Assembly (NCBI RefSeq): GCF_024713945.1
Contig: NC_134680.1
Coordinates: 687,001 to 751,000, forward strand
Direction of reading: 5' to 3'
DNA length: 64,000 bases
Source: Dermatophagoides farinae
Taxonomy: Eukaryota > Arthropoda > Arachnida > Sarcoptiformes > Pyroglyphidae
Positions within the stretch are counted from its first letter, which is position 1, and the number at the start of each line of letters is the position of its first letter. The translations under genes and the position numbers were made by a program. The notes beneath the pieces were generated by a model. That model was not told the origin of the DNA. It did not search any database and was given only the letters and a program-made list of their open reading frames with translations. Positions 43,524-54,600 of this stretch are shown piece by piece.

Positions 43524-43684
43524 TGAAAGGATTTGGCGGATCGAAGTTGCCTTGATGGTGTTGAGATTGGCCAAAAGGAGAGCTATTTTCATTTTGGCTA
43601 TTTCAACCCACAATCCTGGAAAATCTTCCGATTTAGTCCTGTATTTGGCAGTATTATCGGAATCCAAATACAAGGAAAAAATCT
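43524..43684 (-). repeat. internal transposase segment, longer copy
   Basis: The 161-nt partner of 41775-41902. It sits between the YGDDFGFANPFG motif and the LVSDLKRLE motif, which is the expected place in the family, so this copy is probably the original position. Confidence 0.9.
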
Positions 43685-44114
43685 TCTGAGTGCAACGTCC
43701 AAAAGGATTCGCGAAGCCAAAATCATCACCATACAATATTAGTCGCAATGAATTTAACATATTGCTTTCCAATATGTATGGTGAAACGTCCTCGGGCCGT
43801 TCATTCATTATATTGCTGAGTAATTCGTCCAACAAAAGATGCGTTCTTATTAAATCTTCCACCGGAGAATAATAAAACTTGTGCAAACTTTTGTCTGTCG
43901 AATAATTATGAATCAGAATTGGTTTTCATGATCAATTTCCACTTACCTTTAGAACACTCAGCAGTTAATTCCCGAGGTGGAATAAAGCCATGGCCCAGCA
44001 TGATGAACTTCCGTTGAAGATACATCGACTTTGCGAATTGTATTTCGCAATTTGTTGAAGTCTTCTTCTCCAGGATTATCCACGCTGGTCATGGAAAATC
44101 TTCTATTTTTGTAC

Positions 44115-44115
<1 letters not shown>

Positions 44116-44147
<32 letters not shown>
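44116..44147. repeat. (A)32 homopolymer
   Basis: A run of about 32 A just beyond the right side of the transposase-like block, followed by AAATAAAT-type sequence. It may mark the element border or be a simple slippage tract. Confidence 0.9.
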
Positions 44148-44148
<1 letters not shown>

Positions 44149-44231
44149 AAATAAATAAAATAAGAAAAAGATACAGTAGTGCTTGGCACTTCGCATTTAT
44201 TAAGGTTTCAAATAAATAAATAAATACCTTT

Positions 44232-44363
44232 CACCTGCCGTTCAACGATTTTACGAGCAAATGTCTGGAACCTTTCATATTGATTTAAATTATCTATGTT
44301 CGTGCCGTTCATCTGCCGTTTGGATGATTAAACGATGTCTGAAATCGTTCATATTGATTCAAG
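44232..44363. repeat. imperfect direct repeat, about 55 nt per copy
   Basis: 44232-44290 and 44310-44363 share CTGCCGTT at the start and ATGTCTG plus TTCATATTGATT in the second half, with several differences. It lies next to the transposase-like element and may belong to its terminal region. Confidence 0.55.
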
Positions 44364-44811
44364 TTTTCAGCACAATGTTTGATTTTAATAAATTTTCAAG
44401 ATCAAACTTTTTGATTCTATAAAGTTGAAAATAGAAATAGAACCATTTCGAAATTGTTGTAAAGAGGGAACGTGGTTTATATGTGAATGAATGAATGAAT
44501 GAATGTGAGACCATGCTTTTTCCGAACAAAAAGCATGGATTTCCTTTCTACATCTGTACAATTTTTTAACCGATCAAATAATATGTTACTGTACATAAAA
44601 AGATACGGCAAAAAAAATTCCATATTTACACAATTCAAAGTTATTTTTTTTTTGAAAGTTAAATTACTTTCAATGTATGAATCAGTCGTTTTTTGTTTTG
44701 AATGAATCTTTTTATTTTTATTTCAAATTTTCAATTCATTGAAAAAAACAGAGAGAAGTAGAGAGAGAGAGAGAAATTAAAAATTCTCGGATCATCATCA
44801 TCAACAACAAT

Positions 44812-45179
44812 CTAATTTCGTTGTATAAGATCACAATAATCGACTGGTACACAATGGCCAATACCGCCGGTCATATCATAACCTAAACGAATGAAACCAT
44901 CGCGACAGAAACAACCGGCAACACACATTTGAACGCAGCCACGATGTTTAATATCACGATTCAGACATGTATCTGGACATTTTGTTCCACATTCTTTCCA
45001 TTCTTCATTATCATGACAGGTTTCTAAAAATGACCAAAAACAATCAAGAAATTAGAAATGTGTATGTGTTCAAGAATCAAAGGAAGAAAAAAAATTGACA
45101 ACTTACGTTTAATTGGATCGGCCAATGTGATGGCAACGAATAAGGTGACAATCAAAATGGTAGCAATTTTCATGTTCAT
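44812..45179 (-). CDS. secreted TIL-domain (trypsin inhibitor-like) peptide
   Basis: Two exons, 45107-45179 and 44812-45023, encode 94 residues. Residues 1-20 form a clear signal peptide (MKIATILIVTLFVAITLA). The mature part has exactly ten cysteines in the TIL pattern: C-x8-C-x3-C-x3-C-x9-C-x3-C-x3-C-x1-C, then a longer loop and two more. CGTKCPDTC and CVAGCFCRDGFIR are typical of this family, whose members inhibit serine proteases through a loop between the fifth and sixth cysteines; target specificity cannot be told here. Such peptides are common in mite secretions and venoms. The start is one of two nearby ATGs (MNM); either leaves the signal peptide intact. A TATA box lies about 90 nt upstream. 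Confidence 0.9.
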
Positions 45180-45266
45180 TTTTTTGGATTTTGATTTCGG
45201 TTTTTTTTTGCAGTAGAAAAAGAAATGTTCAATTTGGATTGAGATCCTAGGATTGGTGATTTGGCT

Positions 45267-45274
45267 TATTTATA
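45267..45274 (-). promoter_or_regulatory. TATA box for the TIL peptide gene
   Basis: Minus-strand TATAAATA, preceded by GC and followed by AGCC, about 88 nt upstream of the ATG. The spacing allows a short 5' leader and fits a highly expressed secreted-peptide gene. Chance TATA matches are common in this DNA. Confidence 0.5.
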
Positions 45275-45275
45275 G

Positions 45276-47267
45276 CAAAAAAAAAATTGGCGATGATATC
45301 GAATTGCGATCGATTACAAAAAAAAAATTAATTATCAGTGTGTAACCAAGGTATTTTTTTGGCACCATAATAATGTACACCAGAAATGAAATCAGTTCAT
45401 CATTTTAATTGTTACATTGTTGTTGTTGTTGTCGCCAGATGCCAATAATATCAATTTGGGAAATCTAAAAAAAATCCATGTCACACAGAGATCAAAACAG
45501 AGTACTTGAAAAATCAAATCAAATCAATCAGATCAATCGGAAAAAAAAACAACCATGGGAGGTTATCAAACCATCGTCATTTATTACTTAATCATAATCC
45601 ACAATATCAATCAATCCATGTGGTCTATGAAAATAATTGATGAAATTATCATCATCATGTGTGTTGAAATCATATGATTTGTTGTTGTTTATGATTGACA
45701 TTCGAATTATTTTTTTTGAAAAAAAATGATTCAGAGTTCAAAAAATTTTCCAATTTTTCAACCGATGTTAATGTTTTTTTCATCCACCCTTTTTTACCCA
45801 CCCGGAACACACTGATAATAATTCGAATAATAACGTTTCCGTTTCATCAAAATGTGAGTAGGAAACGAAATTTTTTTTTGTTGATGTTCCAGAATTTTTT
45901 TTTCATTCATTTTCTATTCGTTGAAACTAGAAACTAGACCAAATTAAATTTAAAGAAAAAAAAATCAATCGATCCATGAGCCATATTATTATTGAACATC
46001 ATCATCATCATTATCGTCGTTGAATTTAAAATGATGAGAAACAATAATAAAAAAAAAAAAAAAAATTACCCAAAAGGGAATCCATTTACCCTGAAAAAAA
46101 AGAAAATTAAATTCCTTATATATACTCATCATCATCGGTTGAATGATTTTCCAGTCGAGTGGAAATATTTTTTTTTTTTTTGGCTCGGTTATCTATATCA
46201 GGGCACCGGTAATTGTGTGATCTTTATGGCCCAAAAAAAAAAAAATTTTTTTTTCCCAGACATAATGCACACCGCGCGCACTACATTCACATAAGACGTT
46301 TCGTTATCAATGAACAGATAGAAATAAAACAGAACAGAAAACAGAAAATTTTATTTTGTGTGTGATACATATCTATTGGTTTCAAAACACATACTACATA
46401 CCAAGCAGAATTTCTTTTTTCTATTTACTATTTTGTTTGCAAATCTAATTATTCATGATGTACCTATTTGATTGATTGATTGATTGATTAGCATTAAAGA
46501 TGATGATGATGATGTTCTGGTTACTGTTGTTCACTTGATGATCATGATGATGATGAATATAAATTGAAATTGTCAAAACAATGGCCAAATAGTGGGAAAT
46601 ATTTGAATTTGTTTTTATGGCTGCGGTAATATTAAAAGAAATGATGATCACTACTACACTAGTTAGAAAGCTTAGGTATAATAAAACAAAAAAAAATGTT
46701 CGCGTGTGTGTGTGTAGTATAACAATTGTATCAATTGATTGATTGATTGATCGATCGATCGATCGATTGTGTATGTATTGTGTGATTTCATTCAAAAACA
46801 ATAAAGAAAAAGTGAAAGCAAAATTCGTTGGTGGCAAAATTTTGGTAGTTGGCCAGAGTTAATCAACATAATAATGGGTGGTCTCTCTTGATGATCATTT
46901 TTGTTTTTGTTTTCATTTCTGAATTCTTGAAAATTTGACAGATTTGTTTCCGATGAATCAGAAAAAAAAACAAAAACAACAAACCAATTGAATCGAATTT
47001 TAAAAAGGCGATGATGATTTACTCGTCGTAGATTATATGTGCAAAAATTAATTCAGGTTAACGAATAATAATAATAATAATAACTGGTATGTGGTTATCA
47101 TAACAAACAAAATTGGATGATGAAATAAATCAGAGATGAACATCAGAATTTATTCTGTTGAATTGATGATGTTTTTTTGTTTTTGTTGTTTTTGCTTCCT
47201 CTGACATTATTAAAGCAAACTGTGGTCGATTCATAAATTCTGTATGTGTTTTCGTTTCATTGATTCA
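45276..47267. other. spacer between the TIL gene and calbindin-32
   Basis: About 2 kb with no supported gene. It holds A/T homopolymers (46048-46066, 46170-46182), a GATC/GATT run (46738-46768), an ATT/AATA run (47067-47082) and a CGCGCG patch near 46273. Its right end is the calbindin-32 3' side. Confidence 0.55.
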
Positions 47268-47273
47268 TTTATT
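47268..47273 (-). terminator. AATAAA polyadenylation signal after calbindin-32
   Basis: Minus-strand AATAAA starts 6 nt past the calbindin-32 stop codon (47280-47282). Confidence 0.4.
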
Positions 47274-47279
47274 CATTCA

Positions 47280-48646
47280 TTATCCATCTGGTGAATGTTT
47301 TGACAATGCCAACAAAATCATTGTCAATTCTTTTTTATTTATTTTACCATCTTTATTATAATCGCAGCCATGTAATATTGCCTTTTGAAATTCAGCTAAA
47401 TCTTGAGCATCATAATCCTGAAATAAAATGCACAAAAAAAAATTCAGCAATCGAAATTAACACTACACTAAACATTTATATTACCTTTTTGACTAATTCA
47501 AGTAAATCTTTAAGAAAACCTTTGAGCTCTTCATTTTCAATGGTACCATTTTCATCCTATTATTATTATTATTATTTGACCAAGAATAATTGTGGAATAA
47601 TAATAATAATAAATGGAATTTGTTGATACATGGACCAAAAAAAAAAAAAAAAAATGAGAAAGAATTAGAATTATAATAAGTAATATAATAAATGAGGGAA
47701 TTATTATTGATGATGATGATGATGATGATAATTCAATTCATTGGATGGTTGAAATGAAACTGGAAATCCTATCATATATACACATTGGATACAAGAATAT
47801 AAGAATAAAAACAGAATCCAATACTGACAATCCAATTAGCCAACAAACAAACAAACAAATTTTATATATGAAACCGAATGTTTGTTGTATGATATGATAT
47901 GGTGGTGATGATGTAAACCAGATATGATTCTGGTATTGATGATGATGATGATGATGATGACAACGACATATATTCCTCTTTCTTATTCACGTGAAATTTT
48001 TTTTTTATTCCAAGAATTCAAATTCCATAATAAAGATAAATGTACAGCGTAGATTCTGTTTGCAAAAACACACACACACAGATACACAATAAACATACAA
48101 TGTGTTTTTTCATTGGCCAAACGCACCCATTAATTCTCATTGTTTTTTTTTATTTTTTTTCATACTTTCATTTTGGACAATCAGATTAGATTATAAATTA
48201 TTGTGGCTCTATTTTTTTTGATTGTTAAATTGTTTAAAACAAACAAAATTCTTGTGACTAGAATAATTGATTAGTCAAGAATAATCAGTCTGTTTGGCCA
48301 ATTTTTGTCCATTGTCAATTGTATTCGTGTGTGTGTGTCAAGGCATTCCAGGTCAAGGTAAAAAAAATAAAAATGTGAAAAGCCATAAATCAAAAGACAA
48401 AAACAAAAAAAACTGCAGATGTGTGTGTGCATGTTCAATATCTTGTTGTTATCATCATGAATAAATGATTATGATGATGATGATGATATGGGCAAATTGG
48501 GATTTCGATACCAAAATGGAAAGAATCGCTTCTTCATCGTGTCTCTATTCAGTTTTTTTTTCTCATTAATGGTCTATATATATATAATCAAATGATGTGT
48601 ACCATATATATGTGATGATGGTGATGAGGATTTTTTGGTTCTAATG

Positions 48647-48728
<82 letters not shown>

Positions 48729-51623
48729 TGAATCGTGAATATTCTTTTTCTTTCAATTGTTCTCTCGTGTATACTCACTACAGTAATTGAGTAAAAAGTG
48801 ATTGAACTGATGATCGTGATGTGTGATTGGCAGAACCACTATATATTAATGAACATGAGCTTTATTCATTTTGTTGCCTTAAGGGTTTTTTTCTATTATT
48901 TCTTGAAACTTTTCTCTTTATTATGATGATAAAATTCTGAAAAGAATCGTTATTCTTTCAGAAACAATAATTGACCATTTATAATTGTCATTTTCATTTT
49001 GTTGGTATTTGTCAAAATCAAAACAATCGAACAAAAAAAATTCACATCATTTATGAACAGTGTTCATGCGTTGTCCGATTCACTAATGCGGTGTTTTATT
49101 TTAGTGAACATCCTCATATATCTAAAAAGTAAACATTCGAAAATCGTGATAATAATAAATGATGATGGTGGTGATTGAAACAACGTAAAATTTTGGGATT
49201 TTCATTTTCATTTTCAATGACATGAACAAACTAAAGAATATCGTGAATCGAAAGAAGAAAGAAAAAAAAATTCTGTACTCGACAATTTTTATTTTCCACA
49301 AAACAATAAATATCCCGGCTTTGACGTTTCCATCGGGCAAAAAAAAAATCTCACTCGTTTATCTCTCGCTCATTTTTTTTCCAGATTCTGGATCCTAAAT
49401 ATGGACTGGATTCAACGACCCCAACCGATGAGTTAGTGAAATGAAAAACAAAACAATGGACCATCGTTTATCATCATCATCATCATCATCATCATCATTT
49501 CTATTGTCCGTATGATTATCCCTATGGACTGTCATTACCATGTCATTGAATTGCAAAATATGTCTTTTCAAATTCAATTTTTTTATATTATTAATAATAA
49601 TAATAATAATCGGATCATGCACAGAATAAATTGATGGAGGGAACAAAAAAAAAATCTATTTACACATACCCGATCGTAGAGTGCAAAAACACGTTCAATA
49701 TCGTCTTTAGTCAATTTGGTGGCTCCTTTGAAATGATGAACGGCAAAGAAAATTTTCTTTAACTGGCAATAATCTGTTTTTGTGTGTGTGTGTGGATGTG
49801 GGAGAAAAATTGAATTATTATCAAGAATTCTCTCGATTTAAATTTTCGTTTCAAATTTTTTTTCCGGTGACAAAATTCACGATAAAAAAAATGGCAAAAT
49901 TTTAAAATTTTAAACAGACAAAAAAAATGTTGGCTTCACTGTCGTAATTCACAGACACACAGGTTGTGTGTGTGTTCATGCATGCACTGGGGAGGTGGAA
50001 AAACCCGTAAAACAAAAAGAGAGAATCACACACACACACACACACACAAAAATTATGGGAAAAAAGGTAAATTCCACTAAACGAGCAAACAAAACAAAGC
50101 AAAGAAGAACAAACGAAATACAAAAAGACTGATTGCATTTAATTATTACAACGAATAAATTGGCTATTTAGATGATAACAAAAAACGAACGAACAAATGA
50201 TGAAAGAAGAAAAAACACACAAAAAAGACAATTACCGTTTTGCAAGATTCTTGAGTGTGTGTTTGTGTTTGTAACAGACAAACAACCAAAAACACATTAA
50301 TACAAATTACAAAATAATAAAAAAAACGGTAAATAGAGTAGCAGCCATTTAGATTGAAATGGCCAAAAAAAAAAAAATGAACTAAAAGATTTGTAATTAT
50401 GTTTCACGACGACTACTTACTACTACTATCTACTACTACTACCTATTTTTATCTTTGTTTTTGTTTTCAAACTTGCCAAAGAACACACACCCACACGCGT
50501 GTGACAAACAAAAATAAAAAAAATTTGACAAACTACCACACAACACTTACTTTGCCATTTCACTTAGCTGTAATTTACCATCTTTATTTGCATCAAATAT
50601 CTGTAATAATGTATCCGTATATTCAATCAATTTATCTTCATCGATTTGTTCACGTTTTGCTTCACGTAAAAGATCTTTTAAAAAATTCTTGATTCAAATT
50701 GAATGGTGGGAGGGGAAGAAAAACATTAAATTATCAAATTATCAACCAATCAATAAATATAACTTGCTTTTAGTTCATCTGCTTCGATAAATCCACTGCC
50801 ATCGGTATCATATTCACGCCAAATCTAAATCAATCATAAATCAATCGGCTGGTGGTGATTTTTTGTTTTGTTTTTTTCCACTAACCTTCATAAATTCAAC
50901 CGATGATTCCAATGGATTATCAAAACGGAACAAAAGAAGAAAACTTTCATCCAATGGTAATAATTGTGCTAGCTGTTTATTTGTTTCAGCAACAACAAAA
51001 AAAAACAGAAAAAAAGGAATGAATTATGAATCAAGTTGTGTGTAGAACCACCATAAACTGAAGAAATATTCTCACAAGAGGCAAAGGAGATGGAGAAAAG
51101 TCGTCATAAATTTTACATTAAAAAAAAACACAAAAAGCGATCATGTCATGTTTTTTTCAAAGCCAAACAAAAACACTGGATGGTTGGATGGATGCATTGA
51201 TGGATCATCATCATCATCATCATCATGGATGGAGAAAAATGAAAATGGTCCAGGAATTTTACCTAAATTCTATCCATGTATGTGTATTTTTTTTATCTCT
51301 TTTCAACTTTTTTTTTTTGTTTTTGTTTAGGCCACATATGTTTTTTTCTTGTTCAGAGCTAAAAAAAATAAATAAAATAAAATGGATTTTCGCCGTGAAC
51401 AACAACAAAAAAAAATGTTGATGATCAGATGAGAATTTTTTTTTTTGAAAGAAAGAAAGAAAAATGAACAAAAAAAATAGGTAGTGTGATATGATGATGA
51501 ACACTCTGATGACTCTGTTTCTCTCAGTGTTTGTATGTGTGTGTGTGTGTGTCGCTAATGAACGGGTAACATATTTTTTTTTTGTTGCTGCTCGGTAAAT
51601 TTTACACAATACTTGATGGTGAT

Positions 51624-51655
<32 letters not shown>

Positions 51656-54600
51656 TACGGAGATAGAGAGAAAGAGACAAAATGGCGGAAACAACATCTG
51701 TTTGCTACATACAGCAAACAACGTTATGTTTTCCGTGATTTGTTATATTCTGTCTATCTATCTATCTCTTTTTATTTCATTGAAAATGTAATTCTGATTG
51801 TTGTTGTTGTTGTTGTTGTTCAACATTCGATAATGATAATGATGATGATGATCAAAATGATGTAATGGCAAGTATTTCAAATGGATTTTTTTTTTGTTTC
51901 TTCTTTTTTTTCGTTTTGCTGTCCAATTTAATGCTTAGGTAGGTGTATATTATATGTGTGATCGAACACACAGAGAGAAAAAAAATGTCAAAAAGAATAA
52001 AGAATGTGACAGCCAAATAACATGTTAAATCCATGAAACTTAAACACAATACACACAGAGACAGCCCAAGAGGAAAAAAAACATAAAGAATGCCATGGTA
52101 GACAGAAGGGAAGTGAAAAAACAAATCAAAAAATGTTTATCGAATACTGGAATATATGGAATAACAAAAACAACAGAAAAAAGAAAGAACAGGAGAGAAA
52201 AAAATGAATGGACAAATTCGATTAAGGTAAATCTTGGTTATCATCATTTTGCACACACACACACACACGGGCTTGTTTGGTTGCTGTGTGATTGAATGAT
52301 AAAAAATAATGAGAATTTTTTTCCCCCTGTGCTTAGAATCGAATCAAATAAACACTGAATATTCTGGGGTTTTTTTTTGCACACGATAAAAAAAACATGT
52401 TTTTATCGTGTGCAGATATTGGAAAGAAGAAACAAAAAAAGTCATTTTCTTGAAAATAATCGATTTTCTCGTCCATCTCTTCATGTGTGAATGTAAAATA
52501 TGATCAGTGTTTTTGACCAGTGGTGGTTTTATAAGAAAACAACAACAAAAAACAAAACAAAAAAAAACACATACCTCACGAATATCAATTTTACCATCTT
52601 TATTTGCATCAAATGATTCCATAAAACATTCTTTCAATTCGGCAAACATTGAATCGGTAACCAGCTGCAAAAATAGTAAAAAAAAAATCGGGTATTAAGA
52701 ATTCTAGCCAAGAATCTAGGAGATTTTCGTTTTTTTTGTCGTCATAAGATTAATGTGTTTCACGACATTTTTTTGTGTGTGTGTATGTGTGTGGAAATTG
52801 TCGTTTTTATTTTTTACCAGATTAAATCCTCTCATAATAATTGCACACACACACACACACTTTATATATAAAAAAAATTTTTTTCTTACCTCTGCTCCAA
52901 CATCAGTAGTATTGACTGATGATACAAATTCACGTAGAAAATTGTCCAATTCACGTCCTTCAATGTAGCCATTTCCTAATTCGAGTTTGTTGCATGGACC
53001 AAAAAAAAAAAAAAAAAAAAAAAAATGAAAGAAAAAGAAAAATGAGAAATTTGTCAAGCAAAAAAAAAAAAAATTTTTCTCCTAGTTGTGAACATCAATC
53101 ATCAATCTGAACAGAAAAAAAAGTTGCTACGCAAATGCAAATGGAAATATTATTATTATTCGATCAACCAAAAACAAACAAATAATTGATTCTTGCCAAA
53201 TTCATTGATCAAATCAATCATTCGAATCGAATCGAATCGAATCGAATAATGAAATTGTAATTAGAATTATTCGAACCAGAATCGAATCAAATGAAATAAC
53301 TTTTGGCCAATTTTTGAATAATAATATTGTAAAGAGAACAAAAAAAAAAGTTTCTGAAACATCCATATGATTATTGATTGATTGATTGATTGATTGAATT
53401 GTAGAACTTTTTGTTGTTGTTGTTGTTGTTGTTGCTGGAAATTCCAAAATTACAACATATAAATACCGTTATACACATTCATTGGATGGATAATTTTACT
53501 ATTTGTTTGTTTGTTTGTTTGTCTGTGTTTGTGTGTGTTATCTGGCTTTTTTTTTATTTTATTCGAACTAAATTGAATTCAATTTCAACGCGTGTAATTT
53601 TTTTTTTTTTTTTTTGTTGTTCGTTTATCGTTTTCTTCTACCACACACACACACACCACTACTACAAAGACTATTTATTAATTTTTGTTGACTATCCAAA
53701 ATAATGATGATGATGATATTGGCATTGTTGTTGATCATTTTATCATTGTGGACAGTAACAATAATCGATTGTACTGTTGTCGATGTGGCCACTTTATCCA
53801 ATGATGTTATTACAGAAATTGCTACAATTAATGATGATTCAATCACTTGTGTAAATCGATTTTTATTTTGTAAGTTTAATTTTGTTATTATTACCACTAC
53901 ACCCACACACCTACTTATCTACATAATGATTTTTTTTTCATCATTTAGTTATTCTTGTAATTGGTGATATCGCATCAATAATGACCATTAGTTATCTTGT
54001 ATTTGATTGTATTCGTTATTTACGTAAATCAAAAGCTCGTCTAAGTAAAAAACCATATGATAATGTCAACAAATCATTGTCACCATTTAAACAAGCATTG
54101 GAAAAAAGATTCGGTTCAATCAAATCAAAATTGACACCTAAAGCAGCAGCAGCAGCAACGGCAGCAGCAGCAAAAAAGACTAAAACAAAATCACCAAAGT
54201 CAAAAACAACAACAACAACAACAGCAGCAGCAACGACATCAGCAATAACTATTTCAACAAGCGGTAAAACGGAATCGACGATAACACCTATTCCTGCACC
54301 TACACCTACACCTACAACAGAAGCAACAGCAACTATAAGTGAAAAAACGGATAAAATTGTCATCCATATTCATGAAACACCGAAAACATCAACATCTATT
54401 GAACCATCAACAACGGTGACAACAACAACTCAAACAGGAAAAATTAATGTACCTATACCTATTGCTGTTAAAATAGCTCCACAACAACAACAACAACAAC
54501 AACCGGAAAAGGCAACAATTACTGTTAGCTTTAAAGATGATGATAGATTAATCACTACTGCTAGTAGTGGTAGTGAAATTAGCAATGGTTTTAGTGGTGG

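Larger units (their letters stand above)
41750..44100 (-). mobile_element. intron-containing transposase-like element, probably decayed
   Basis: A minus-strand block resembling the transposase-like proteins found as multicopy families in many arthropods and cnidarians; I cannot name the superfamily. Segments in order: MLGHGFIPPRELTAECSK (about 44010-43955); RLILYGDDFGFANPFG (43760-43700); LVSDLKRLE; LAFVIGDNLGVSELLGF and NFSTHFVCR (43400-43315); FKLNCNLFTLAPPDLFHDI and QEGILTDVVQ (43050-42960); and RFERQHASLKQHYKHSKNF (42225-42165). They are separated by intron-like gaps with GTAAG/GTATG donors and T-rich acceptors. Base composition is visibly less AT-rich and poorer in microsatellites than the host genes, suggesting an insertion. 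The 3' portion contains a second copy of an internal segment. I found no clear terminal inverted repeats or target-site duplication, so the borders are approximate. Confidence 0.6.
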
